Origin: Euborellia annulipes
Taxonomy: Eukaryota; Arthropoda; Insecta; Dermaptera; Anisolabididae
Assembly: GCA_023213315.1 (NCBI GenBank)
Contig: JAKCPI010004269.1
Coordinates: 1 to 64,000, forward strand
DNA length: 64,000 nucleotides
Reading direction: 5' to 3'
Positions 52,021 through 62,855 of this stretch are shown in pieces (positions within the stretch are counted from its first letter, which is position 1; every line of letters begins with the position of its first letter). A program made the translations under genes and the position numbers. The notes under the pieces were generated by a model. That model saw nothing but the letters and a program-made list of their open reading frames with translations, ran no database searches and was not told the origin of the DNA.

Positions 52021-52860
52021 AGGAGGAACGTGGCGAATAGTTGCGCCTGCAAATAGAGGACCTTCAGAACTCAGTCCTCTTGCCTACCGCAGTCTTCCCC
52101 TCTTCAGACCCCTCCTCTGTCAAGGGTGTGTTAATATAAATATTAATACATTTTCATTTTAAATCAATCACTCAATAAATAAATAGAAGAGAAGACATCT
52201 TGGCACAGGTGCATCCCAGCACCGTCGCAAGAGAGACATGGAGTTCATTCATTAGCATATAATAGTACTAGCTGCGCAGCTAGTCTTCAACCGCCTTCTC
52301 AAACACACACTCCGTATTTTATGATAAATATTCTTGCTGGAGCCACCATATATTGCCATTTTGGGCATATTTTTGGTTAATAATGAAAAATCTTGAAGTA
52401 TTGACACTAAGTGGCGAATCTCATCATCGCCAATCGAAGAAAATTCAAATTTTTTTTTTTAAAGACACTTTAGAAAAAGAACCAATTGATGGCTTTAAAT
52501 GCTCCTCCGAAAGTAATTCACTCTCACATTCAAATGACGACTCTACAGAGAAGAGGATCGATCGTGTACGTTTAGGGATGGTTCCGCCAGATCACCCTTT
52601 GGCCTGCGACCTTCGCCGATTATCCGACAACACGTCGAGAAACAATAAGGCCGTTGCACCATAAAACAAGGTCCAATCGTAGGTCTCGTATATAATGTCC
52701 GGCTTTTTACGAGGCCCCTTGCATTATCCAGCAGGTGGTAGACCCGAGGGAGCTGCCCCCAGGGCCCCACGTGGCCGAAGGCACGTGGCCTAACCCTCGT
52801 CTCATTAAACTTTTTCCTTTGCTCTCTTTCCCTATCTCTTTTTTCAACAAAGACAACATA
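52021..52860. other. Unique mixed-composition region with unrecognised frames
   Basis: GC-richer blocks lie at 52030-52130, 52195-52300 and 52480-52800. A plus-strand frame of 103 codons (52353-52664) and an overlapping minus-strand one (52543-52770) show no known domain. A palindrome ACTAGCTGCGCAGCTAGT lies at about 52267, and a CACGTGGCC repeat pair at about 52768-52790. The region could hold an exon, but nothing proves it. Confidence 0.25.
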
Positions 52861-53285
52861 TTTGACTCGAGGCTATGAGTTACGAGGTTTGCCTTTCTTT
52901 TGAAAGGAGATACGTCTTATTTTTGTATCATCAAATACATAGGTCTATCCAAAGTAAATAAGGAAAAATGGCCCAATTAAAATATAAAAAAAGAACATAA
53001 TCATATCATATTTACATTATAAAAAATCCTTAAATATCCTAATTATATAGGCCCATTTATTGATTATTAGGAGAAGTTTTTATTACATCTCTCTACTCCT
53101 TATAATATTATATTTTATGAATTTTAATAAATTTCTTTGTTTTAGATGAAAGAAAATTGTTGATATATGATAGGATCAAAATTCCTGGTGAAAAAAATAA
53201 TAAAAAAATTTTGTTGTCTTTTCAATGTTTCGCAAAGGGCTAGCAAGTTGGATAGTAAATTTAATTTTGTAGCATTATAAATATA
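52861..53285. other. AT-rich DNA, nothing identified
   Basis: No supportable feature. Confidence 0.5.
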
Positions 53286-53470
53286 CAGAGCCGGAACTAG
53301 GAGATTTTTTAGGGGGGGAAAAATTTAATTTGCAGCCCCATCCTTAAAATTTTCAATAAAATTCATATCATTTTATTTTTTTTAGTAAATCTTTCTTTAA
53401 TTGCCGCCCTCTGATATCTGCCGCCCGGGGCACACGCACCAACTGCCCCCCCCCCTAGATCAGGCCCTGT
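53286..53470. mobile_element. Small hAT-like MITE, decayed
   Basis: CAGAGCCGGAACTAGG at 53286 and CCTAGATCAGGCCCTG at 53470 are imperfect inverted ends with G-run and C-run sub-termini. Flanks (taaatata and taataaac) do not give a clean 8-bp duplication. Confidence 0.5.
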
Positions 53471-53516
53471 AATAAACATACTAATTGGTAGCATCGGGAA
53501 ATTTTTATATTCACTC

Positions 53517-54053
53517 ACTCACTTTTTTCTCATTCACACTCACACACACATTCACACAGTCTTTTCGGCAACTTACAGTAGGCCATTTAAGACTTTGAGC
53601 CTCGGGGCATGGCGTAGAGGTTAGCGTGCAAACCTCGTATACCAAACGTCGCGGGTTCGGACCCCAGGCAGTCCGATGATTTTATTTAAGCCAATTGGAT
53701 ACCAAATGGCTTAAATAAGAATGCCTGGACCCCTATATGTATATTTATCAATAACGGTTATCGTCTAAAGTCTTAAATGGCCTGAGGTGCCGAAAAGACT
53801 GTGTGAATGTATGTGTGAGTGTGAGTGTGAATGAGAAAAAAGTGTGAATGTTTTTTCTTTAAAAAAAAAAAAAAAAAAAAGACTTTGACGATAACCGTTG
53901 TAATTAATATATATATTGTGGGGTCAGGCATTTCTATTTAAGCCATCTGGTATCCAAATAGCTTAAATAAAATCATCGGACTGCCTGGGTCCGAACCCGT
54001 AACGTTTTGTATAGTAGGTAGGCACTCTACCTACTACGCCAGACCCGGGGGCC
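53517..54053 (-). mobile_element. SINE S1, copy 7 (minus), interrupted by another S1
   Basis: The outer duplication TTATATTCACTC lies at 53505-53516 and 54054-54065. The minus-strand SINE runs over 53517-53598, is split by a plus-strand S1 (53599-53878), and continues at 53889-54053 to its subfamily B head (cagacccgggggcc). Both boxes, the hairpin and the 3' domain can be read across the split. Confidence 0.92.
53599..53878 (+). mobile_element. SINE S1, copy 6 (complete, subfamily A), inside copy 7
   Basis: AAGACTTTGA at 53589-53598 and 53879-53888 is its target duplication and belongs to the 3' domain of the older SINE. A box TGGCGTAGAGGT, B box GGGTTCGGACCCC, hairpin, 3' domain and a 19-nt poly(A) are present. 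Confidence 0.95.
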
Positions 54054-54065
54054 TTATATTCACTC

Positions 54066-54352
54066 GATTTATATGGCAATACAACTCTCAACTAAAAATT
54101 TTTAACATGAACTATTTATTAAAGTTTAGTTTATATTTTTCAAAATAAGGATTCTCTCTGTTAGAGAAGAAATGAGCTTCATGATCGGTTCAGGTTTCCT
54201 GAACGATAAAATAAAGTTAAATAATATTGGCTACCAATTAATTTAATAAATAATGCCAAAAAAAAAAAAAAAAAAAAAAATTCAAATAAATTAATATAGT
54301 TAAATATTTTTTGAGATCTATAGATATTAGTATTCGATTCGGACTTTAACTG
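54066..54352. other. AT-rich DNA
   Basis: Poly(A) at about 54260-54280; nothing else. Confidence 0.5.
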
Positions 54353-54540
54353 ACAAGGAGAGTACACGGTTGACTCGTCACCGATTTTGATCTCCTTTTA
54401 TATGGTGAATCTATACTGAAAAATATTTGTTTTCTGATCGAGCTTTTTGTCCAATGCGCCCTGTAACAATTTTTTTTCTCATCTGAAATTTTAAAATCTG
54501 AAAAGGATTGTTATAAGGCTCAAAGAAAAGCATATCAACA

Positions 54541-54617
54541 ACAACAAGCTAATAGCGTAACGGGTAGAGGAGAGGGTTAGTAATTTCAGGGATCCCAAGT
54601 TCAAAACTTGGGTTGTC
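54541..54617 (+). other. tRNA-like Pol III promoter sequence, left arm
   Basis: An A-box-like TAGCGTAACGGG (54553) and a T-arm-like CCCAAGTTCAAAACTTGGG (54594) are spaced as in a tRNA. ACAAC and GTTGT could form part of an acceptor stem. D- and anticodon-stem pairing is poor, so this is a tRNA-derived module rather than a functional gene. Confidence 0.4.
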
Positions 54618-55051
54618 AATTTTTTTTTTTTTGTTTTGTATTATTTATTATATTATATAAAAAATAAATATTATATTATATTATAAAAATATTTTATTTA
54701 TATTTGCGACATATTTATTACATATTTATACAGAAAACAATGAATATTATACAATCAATTAGATATATAAATGAATAATTAAAATATAAAATAAGGCAGT
54801 AAGATATAGAAAAATTAATCTTTTTTTTTATGAAATATCAAAAGAAATATTTCGCCAATACATTTGCTGTCAACAGGAAGTGTCAGTTTAGTTAGTTTAG
54901 ATATCTACTTGATTGTATAATATTATTTGTTTTCTGTATAAATATGTAATATGTAATAAATATGTCGCAAATATAAATAAAATATTTTTATAATATAAAT
55001 ATAATATTTATGTTTTATACTATAAATAATTCTAAAAAAAAAAAAAAAAAT

Positions 55052-55132
55052 GACAACCCCAAGTTTTGAACTTGGGATCCCTGGATTTCTAACCCTCTCC
55101 TCTACCCGTTACGCTATTAGCTTGTTGTTGTT
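55052..55132 (-). other. tRNA-like Pol III promoter sequence, right arm
   Basis: This is the inverted copy of 54541-54617, with the same A-box-like (55115, minus) and T-arm-like (55058-55076) parts and few changes. Confidence 0.4.
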
Positions 55133-55316
55133 GATATGCTTTTCTTTGAGCCTTATAACAATCCTTTTCAGATTTTAAAATTTCAGATGAGAAAAAAAAT
55201 TGTTACAGGGCGCATTGGACGAAAAGTTCGATCAGGATACAAATATTTTTCAGTATAGATTCACCATATAAAAGGAGATCAAAATCGGTGACGAGTCAAC
55301 CGTGTACTCTCCTTGT

Positions 55317-55610
55317 GAGTCATAAATATATTTATCAAGTTTTAATAGGAGAATTAAATTAACAAGGTTTTCTGTTTCAATAATATATTAATTTGATATT
55401 AACACTTTATACGTATTTCGACACCATATGTGTCATCTTCAGAAGCGAATTACATACTGCTGACACATATGGTGTCGAAATACGTATAAAGTGTTAATAT
55501 CAAATTAATATATTATTGAAATAGAAAACCTTGTGAATTTAATTCTCCTATTAAAGCATAATGTTTCAACTAGAGCCAACGATTACCAGTTTAAAATTAA
55601 GATTTATCAA
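55317..55610 (-). mobile_element. Penelope-like remnant, copy 3, with inverted halves
   Basis: An inverted repeat of about 90 bp (about 55345-55420 and 55462-55540: ggagaattaaatt, aaggttttctgtttcaat, tttgatattaacactttat) surrounds the hammerhead-like core. The block shared with 4262 and 12187 appears inverted at about 55556-55600 (ataatgtttcaactagagcc). No protein frame. Confidence 0.6.
55403..55447 (-). ncRNA. Hammerhead-ribozyme-like motif C (minus strand)
   Basis: On the minus strand: stem I CGCUU, core CUGAAGA, an extra U, stem II GACAC-AUAUG-GUGUC, GAAA, the self-complementary UACGUA as helix III, U16.1 and A17, then stem I AAGUG (one G-U pair). All catalytic positions are present. The same half (stem II to stem I) reappears on the plus strand at about 55460-55497 without the CUGAAGA core. 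Confidence 0.65.
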
Positions 55611-57180
55611 AACTCTATGTTGCCCCGGAAAGGCTGGAGTTCCTGGGTTCGATTCTAGAGGGCCATGGAGGGCTTGGCTTCACCAACAAAATACATTCTG
55701 TCTTGTTAAATAAATTAAATATATTTAAAAAAATAAATAAAAGTTGAGTGAATTTTTAAGAGAAAAGTATAAATATAATAAAAATAAATAAAAAACGCCA
55801 TTCAAAAGTTTTTCTATAGAGATAAAGTATAAATAAAAAAGGAGAGGATATGGGAAAAATGTGATACACAACCGAACGAAATTTATAGTGGAAAAAATAT
55901 CGATCCTCATTCACATTTCACTATTTGTTTGATAACAAATATTTATCAATGTACTCGGTATGGTAAGAAATATTATTACAAGTGGCGTCTTTAATTTGGA
56001 TTTTAATAAATTTTTGACATTCCCTTATTTTATTGTTGTAGAGATAAAAGTATAAATGTAAGTATAGCAATGTAATAGAATAAGATGTATGGGGCAGATA
56101 GTAAAAAAGCTAAAATTGCTTTGCTCAACGCAATTCGTTTTTACCTCTGATCCCAGGACGCCCAGAAAATCCGCGCAATCCTTCTCTATTCTTTTATTTT
56201 TTTCCCCTCCAAGAATGTTTTATTCCAAGCATTTGCTTTTTAGGACAGTGAGAAAAAGGAAATTTTATTTATGGTAGAAAATTTTAATTAATAGAATATT
56301 TCACTTAATAAAAAAAATTGATAAAAATAATTTTTTTTTTCCTAATTTAAATTTTCTAGCTTGGGAAATGTTTCATAGTAACAAGCATTATAAAGAAAAT
56401 TTTAAATAAATGTTTATTAAAAAAAAACAAAAGCAAATTAGTAATAATTAAAGAAACTATTTTTTATTCATTAAAACGTTTTTTTAGTACAAAAATATTC
56501 CCATTTCTCTTATTTGATATTATATATGAATGTCATCATTATTCAGACAACCTTTATGAAAAAATTAATTAAATTTAAAAAGTTATTTGATTAGAGATTC
56601 TGTTAAAATTAAAATTACTTTGCCATCACATCACATCAGTCATTAAAAAAAAGTATATGAATGATTTACTTGAAATATAAATTTATTGAGTGAGTTTAAA
56701 AAACGATCAGCGAGAATATATATTGTATATATTGTATTGCTATGAACATTAATGTTCTTTATTTTCAATTGAATCCTTAAGAATAATAAGAATATCAACA
56801 ACATTATTTCCTACTAGATTTTCCCTCTAAGATGAAATTACGCCATTAGTTATTCCTTATCATTGTAAAAAGTCTTCTAGAGGAGGATTTCACAAACTGC
56901 TAAAAGAATGAAAATTGATAAATTGGACTATTGAAAAGCCAATTCTCAAGCTTTTTTTTCTTTTATAATAATTGAAAAAAGAAGAAAAGATTGTTTTTCT
57001 TTTTATACGTAGATAGCGATAAAAAAAGACAACAAAAAAAGAATGTAAAAGGAAAAAAAAAAATAAACAATAATCGTCATCGTCATTAAAAAAGTGTTTA
57101 TAATAAAAAAGAAGAAATATGAATTTTAATCATTTTAAACTAATCTAATATTAAAATATGACACTTTTATGAAAACAAAA
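55611..57180. other. AT-rich DNA with one tRNA-like B-box patch
   Basis: CTGGGTTCGATTC at about 55648 resembles a B box, in a GC-richer patch (55620-55690) without pairing or an A box; it may be a SINE scrap. The rest is AT-rich. Confidence 0.4.
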
Positions 57181-57225
57181 AATCTGGTGTGACTGGTCGC
57201 ACCAGATTTTTTGTGTCGAGATATA

Positions 57226-57278
<53 letters not shown>

Positions 57279-57307
57279 TTTAAGATTTAATAAAATTTAT
57301 AAGTTAA

Positions 57308-57620
57308 TCTAAACGCACACCAATTGAGCAAAAACGTTTTGCTCAATGCCAACACACAGCGATTGAGCAAAACACTTTGTTCAATTGTGTTTTGCCCCCT
57401 CGGTGTGCATTGATCATTAGAAAAGCATTGAAAAAAAAAACAGTTTTAGACACGAAAATATTATATATATGATTTTGAAGGTTTACTTTTGATAAAATTG
57501 TTCTGTTATTCGGAACACAAGTCGCAGTCGCCTGCCTTAATAAATTTTCTGAAAATAAATGTTAATATTTATTTTGTGTTCCGAATAACAGAACAATTTT
57601 ATCAAAAGTAAACCTTCAAA

Positions 57621-57658
<38 letters not shown>

Positions 57659-57741
57659 GCTTTGGCAGTTTCCGTCATTAAATCGAAAATCTAAATACTA
57701 TTTGTCCTAAAACGCTTTTGTTCAATTGGTGTGCGTTCAGC
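57308..57741. mobile_element. TTAA-type element with GGCTGAACGCACACC ends
   Basis: The inverted ends TAAACGCACACCAATTGAGC (57310) and GGTGTGCGTTCAGCC (57741) share a 25-30-bp repeat through caattgagcaaaa. TTAA precedes it and TTAT follows. A third, internal copy of gattgagcaaaac lies at 57361. A smaller MITE is nested at about 57467-57626. Confidence 0.75.
57467..57658. mobile_element. MITE with 48-bp inverted ends set in a (TA)n run
   Basis: ATTTTGAAGGTTTACTTTTG at 57472 and its complement ending CTTCAAAAT at 57621 pair almost perfectly to ggaacaca/tgtgttcc. TATATA lies on both sides (57461-57470 and 57622-57658), as expected for insertion at a TA dinucleotide repeat. Confidence 0.8.
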
Positions 57742-58245
57742 CTTATGGAAAAATATTAACAACCATTTGTCCTATCTTTCCTATGAAGTACAAGATTAAA
57801 GTGTGCTTCAAAAGATTTAAAGGACAAAATGAGAATATACATTTTAAAGAGCATTAAAAAAATAATTGATTTTACTTTTTTGAATTTTAATCAAAATCGT
57901 TGGAGCGAATTTGAGAAAATCGAAAAAATTGAAAGAGTACATTAGTAAAGTACTAGTACTCTTAGGCTGATTTTGTTCAAAAGATTCGTGTTAGGTCCCA
58001 TGGGGTACCTAACTTGAATATAAAATTTCAACCTGCTAGCTCTTTTCGTTCTTGAGATTTTTTGTTTACAGTCAGACCATGTTGCGAAAACCATATTTTT
58101 GCACTCAAGGAACCTCAAAAAGTGTATATTCAACAAAATCTCGACAGTGAATTTTTGACATGTATTCAATACTTCCTCTCTAAATACTATAGGCCTTTAT
58201 ATATATCTCTATATATAGGCCTATAATTAAGAGAAAACAAAAATT

Positions 58246-59449
58246 ATTAATGTTTATAACAGTCCGCTGGTATTGAGGTATGAGCCGGGGCAAGTTAATA
58301 GATGGAGAAAGAATAAAGTGGTAAATAAATATTCGCCTATTAAATTTGGATTATTTTAAAAAACCGCCCTAACCATTAAAAAAAATGAAGAATTGGAAAA
58401 AAATAGGATCTCTATCGCTATTTCAATTTCATTTAGGATTTTTTTAACCAAACCAGATTTTATCAAATTCATAAAGATTTAAATATATATGATATTTTTT
58501 CTTCTTTTTTTCCCCTCGTTCAAGTGAAAATATCTTTGCTTCTAACTAAAAACATGACGACAGGAAATCCTAGCTTCAGGTACACCACGTAGAAGGAAAC
58601 ATGAATGGAGCGCTTTATGGAACTTTTTCAAATGTAAATCTGTTTAAAAACTAATAAAAATATAAACATAACCAAATCTAGACGTGATATGAAGAACATA
58701 TAAACTTTTCTTAAATTACCCATAGCAAAAAAAAAAAAAATCTTTATTTTATAATATAATTATATGTACAAAAGTAATAAGTGAAATTAATATTTTTCTA
58801 AATAATTATTATTACCGGTGGGCCTGGTAAGAAGAAAAAAGAACAGCAACCAAAATTAATAAGATTGATGTAAAGAAGTAATGCCAAACAGCGCTTAATA
58901 GCTGGATCGATAGCCCTGGGAAAGAGGGCTGTTGAACGCCTGGCCAGCATTTTTCCATTATAAATATATATTCAAAATCTAATTGTAATTTAAATTAATG
59001 ATAATTGTAAAAGACTAAATGGCCACAGCAGCGGAAAGAATAAAAATAAATAAATAAATAATTAATTCAACTTTAAAGAAAGAAATTTCTGAATTTATAT
59101 AAGATCATCAAAAGAGATAAAGCGGAGGATTTATTATTATAGATTATGTTATGAACAGAAGGAAAGAAATACGAATTTTATCATATTCAATAAAAAAATT
59201 TTATTATACGAATAGAAACCAGGTACGAGATTCTGGTTGCACTACTAGCTGGTTTGACGATTTCAATAAGATTGTAAGCGAAAATATTTATTTGGCCGGA
59301 CAAGAAATAGATAAAATACTGTGACATATTAAATTTTAATTTATTAAAAGACTTTATGTTCAAATTAAAAATATTTACATATATGGAGTTTGATAATGAA
59401 TTTTTTTTTTTTTTTGGAAATAAATTGTGTCCAAAAAGAAGAGGATTAG
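58246..59449. other. AT-rich DNA with small mixed patches
   Basis: Patches at 58255-58310, 58820-58960 and 59215-59280 are less AT-rich. I see no frame or repeat boundary. Confidence 0.45.
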
Positions 59450-59720
59450 CATTAGCTGTTTATACATCTTAACGATTCCGATCGTGTACAGAGCTACTTG
59501 CCATGCCGAGGTTGTTTCGTCCGGTACCAATACCCGAAAACCGCCCCCTTGCTTGATAAAATGCACGCTAGCCCTTTGGCACACCTCCAGTCTGATACAC
59601 TCCCTCTCTGGCCTACGCACTAGCATCTGCTTCCACTAGCTTTTAATATGTATTAGATAAACTACTAACTAATCATTCTGAGGTCTGGGCACGCTCGACG
59701 AGTTTATAAGCTCTTTAGCA
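59450..59720. other. Unique GC-richer island
   Basis: Overlapping frames on both strands (83 codons minus, 70 codons plus) cover cgaggttgtttcgtccggta, acacctccagtctgatacac and similar non-repetitive sequence. No recognisable domain; candidate exon or conserved element. Confidence 0.25.
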
Positions 59721-59915
59721 ATGGGGGCCTTTCGAGTACAAGCCGATATTTAATGTTGAGAAATATTGTAGTTAAAATGGATGGAAATAAAAATTGAATT
59801 ATATAAATTTATATAGCTCTATATTTTTTCAATTAAATGAAATGAACTAAATTTTTTGGATATTTAACAGCACTCATCTTCTATTTAGTATTACATTTTT
59901 CTCTCCCTTTTTTCA
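59721..59915. other. AT-rich DNA
   Basis: No feature. Confidence 0.5.
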
Positions 59916-59923
59916 GTTACGTC

Positions 59924-60800
59924 TAGGGTTTGAAAAAAAAAACGGAAAATTTTGAAACCCAATTTTTCGGTTTTTTACTAAGCGGAAACCCGGTTAACCG
60001 GTTTTAAACTGTTTTTTTTTTTTTCAGAGCATCAAGCTATTAGAAGACACCACCATTTTTGGAAGTTAAATTAATTGCTATACAACATAATTTAGAAATA
60101 TTTTATTGCTTGGTACGGAAAAAGATCCCTTGACCCTTAGTATTAATATTAATACATGAGGCAAAAAAACAAAATTTAATAAAATAGAATTATTTTTTAC
60201 TAGCCGCCTATAAGCGGACCCTCGCCTTTTCTTAATTATGTAAAGAAAATTATTACTACTTTTCCAATCCAGTGCCTGCTTCAGTATTTATTTACATTCA
60301 TAGAATACACAAATGGAAAGAATACATAAATATTTCTCTATACATTTCTTATGGGAGGTATCATAACTTTAGGAATTAATAACTTAAAAAGTTGTACGAA
60401 TTTCGGGGCCCGAGTACCTTTCCTGGACTCGCCATAAAGTCTTCTATAAGGCTGCAAAATTTCCTTTCATCATTTCAACGGGAAGTTGGTCAAACAGAGA
60501 GTGACAGGGTCAGACAGACATTTCGCTATATATATAGATTATTTAGGTGAAGGAAAAAAAGGGGAACAAAAAATATTTAGACTCCATCCCTATTTATTTC
60601 AAATGATTGATAGCCAATGCAAATAAAATAAATATTTCTCGATTGGGACGGGAAGCGAACCCGAAACCCCAAGCACTAGAAGCTAATGATAAAATAAAAA
60701 GAATTCGGTTTTTCGTAGAAAACCCGGTTTCTCGGTTTTTTGAAAATATAGCCAAAAACCCGGTTAACCGGTTTCGGTTTCTTCCGGGGTCCAAACCCTA
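59924..60800. mobile_element. hAT-like element (TAGGGTTTG ends), 8-bp TSD
   Basis: GTTACGTC is duplicated at 59916-59923 and 60801-60808. The ends TAGGGTTTG and CAAACCCTA are followed by about 100-bp imperfect inverted regions. Each of these contains the 12-bp palindrome CCGGTTAACCGG (59990-60001 and 60760-60771), a likely transposase-binding site. The interior includes a SINE S2 copy and a C-rich dispersed piece. The two open frames at its right end are artefacts. Confidence 0.9.
60575..60690 (-). mobile_element. SINE S2 copy inside the hAT-like element
   Basis: On the minus strand: ggggtttcgggttcgcttcc (B-box-like), then ggctatcaatcatttgaaat and aaatagggatgg, matching 42957-43056. The 3' domain is cut after gagtctaaat. 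The A box is not evident. Confidence 0.5.
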
Positions 60801-60808
60801 GTTACGTC

Positions 60809-62855
60809 TAGTTAAAATTGCAGTGAAGTTTTCTCCACTGCTAAATACGGAAAATATCTTCGAATTGCTGGTTAGGGGTCTGGTTTCATATGATTTGATA
60901 GAAAAATGAGAAGGTGAAAGCATTTATTTATTTTTATTTTTTTATTTGCTTTAATATAGCCAATCTGCTGAGATGAAACGTTTGATTTCCCCCGAGGTAA
61001 ACGAAATCTGATACTCTTAAGATATTATTGTTATAAGTGATCTTAAGAATTAGTTCCAAAAAATATATAAATCAAGTTTTCTTGGTATTTATAGTCACTT
61101 TCTATCATCTTTAATATTAAATTTTACATGTAACTAATAATTTAAAAAATGGTTTAATCAAATTTCAGATTAACCACTCTATGAGAATTTGAAGACTCCT
61201 TTCTCGTTATATTATTAAAATTTTTACCCTTTCTTAGGTGAAATAAAACTATTAACATATATTTAACTACAAATTTAATTCATTAACAAAGAAAATGTTA
61301 TGTATATTTTAGTAAAATTTCGAACAAAGAAATTTCTCGGCTAGGCTTCTGGTTTTGATCTCTGTCTGCGGGTCGGAATTAAACTTCCTACATCATTACG
61401 AGAGAACAATGTTTGCTGAGATAATAATGGAATATTAATAGGTAGCCCAATGCATAGACAAACAAAGTTAAATTCTAAATTATAACACATACGACAACAT
61501 TAGCACTATGTTTTAGATTTTACCTGTGAGGTTTTCCATTTTTTTTTTATTTCCTTTTTTTTATTAAAACTCATTAGCATAATCCTTTCAAATAAAAATG
61601 AAAATCATATTTGAAATGATTTATGAAGCGGTTCGCAATTAAGGATCTTATAAAAAGGATGTTTTTCCATGTTATTATGAACTGGAAATTAAATTATATT
61701 ATGTTCTTAATCTCTTTTGTGTAGTTCAATATTCTAATTTGTAATTTAATTATTGTTGTGTTACAACTCATTAGTTTCAAGTTTAAATCTCTTTAATAAA
61801 TCTTGTTCCGGTTTCTTTTTTTTATTTTAATCATGTTTAACAACCATTTAAAAGTTATAAGGAAACATTTTTTATAAGGTAAATAAATATACTTAAACCA
61901 TTTGAGATAAAATATATTGGCAGTTGAAAACTAGGGTTTAAATTACTCACCATATTAACAAATTCGAGAAGAATCTTCAAGAGAATATTTTTGAAAAATT
62001 TTTTTAATTATTTTAACACAGGTTTAACTTGTTCAACGCCCTTGAAAATTTACGGCCCCCCCCCCCCCCCCACACAAATTATAAAATAATACAAAAACAA
62101 AAATTTTTAATAAAAAAACACATTTAAAAAAATATTTTTTATTTTTATTTATTTAATGAAAACCGATGACCCGCAGGTATGATGGACTGGCAGTTTTTGG
62201 AAACTCGCCAGAATCTTCAAATTTATATTTATTATAAAATTAGCAATATTTGGAAAATTGATCTTGGTGCAATATTCGCCTCCCTAGACTAGTCCGCCTC
62301 CCAGGGAGGCGCGCCTCAGTTGGAAAACGGTTTAACACTACTAAAAACTTTTTTACTTTTTTATTTAGAGGAACCATATGTAATCTCTATATATATAATA
62401 TTTTTATAAAATAAAATTAAATATCAATTTTTAATTTATTTTTTTTATTTTATACTTTTTTTTTCATTTCTAGAAATTCAATTTAAATTTTAATCATTTT
62501 ATAATTATAATGCATTTTTTTATATTTGGAAAAAAATATTGAATTCAAATCGCTCAGATTCCAATATATCAATATAATCTCGAAATTATTATTTTTTGTT
62601 TAATTTATTATTATTTTTTTCATTTGGTTTAAAATTAATTATTTTTTAAAATATATTTCTTAAAAAAACGCTATCTTTCTATGGATAAATAAATAAATTA
62701 AAAATATGGATTAATATAACGTAAAAAACTAATAACTTACTTTAAAAAATTAACAATTTCAGAAAAATTGTATAGTTGTCCCAATAAATAATGATTAAAA
62801 AGTTAGATATTCTACTTTTTTCAAATTATATTAATTTCGCATTAGATGTACCTAC
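60809..62855. other. AT-rich DNA, nothing identified
   Basis: A (C)14 run lies at about 62057-62070. A cctcccagggaggcgcgcc palindrome-like patch is at about 62297. No gene or bounded repeat. Confidence 0.5.

Larger units (their letters stand above)
54353..55316. mobile_element. 0.96-kb inverted repeat with tRNA-like sequences in both arms
   Basis: ACAAGGAGAGTACACGG at 54353 and its complement ending CTCTCCTTGT at 55316 open arms of about 420 bp, spacer about 120 bp (54775-54890). Arm identity is high, with small differences in AT-rich parts. Each arm holds a tRNA-like stretch (54541-54617 plus, 55052-55132 minus). No transposase frame and no secure target duplication. Its right end directly abuts the Penelope-like remnant. 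Confidence 0.85.
57181..58245 (-). mobile_element. Fold-back element, copy with nested insertions
   Basis: It opens with a shortened hairpin AATCTGGTGTGACTGG / CGCACCAGATT (57181-57208), then GTCGAGATATATTTAGTTTC, a (TA)n run (57238-57273) and a nested element (57308-57741). The conserved body resumes at 57745 (GAATATACATTTTAAAGAGC, TTCGTGTTAGGTCCC, AAAATCTCGACAGTGAA) and ends near 58245 in ctataattaagagaaa. Confidence 0.75.

Noticed and set aside
52262..52290. Helitron 3' end at the ACTAGCTGCGCAGCTAGT palindrome
   Set aside because: The palindrome ends in CTAGT but lacks the separate upstream hairpin and a matching 5' TC end.
52353..52664. 103-codon frame considered as a gene
   Set aside because: No recognised domain and an overlapping frame on the other strand; kept only as a note on the region.
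54541..54617. Functional tRNA gene
   Set aside because: A- and B-box-like parts are present but the D and anticodon stems do not pair well and the copy is duplicated in an inverted repeat.
55620..55690. tRNA gene suggested by GGGTTCGATTC
   Set aside because: The T stem does not pair and there is no A box; likely a SINE scrap.
60594..60801. Overlapping frames on both strands
   Set aside because: They fall in the inverted end of a hAT-like element and in a SINE fragment.
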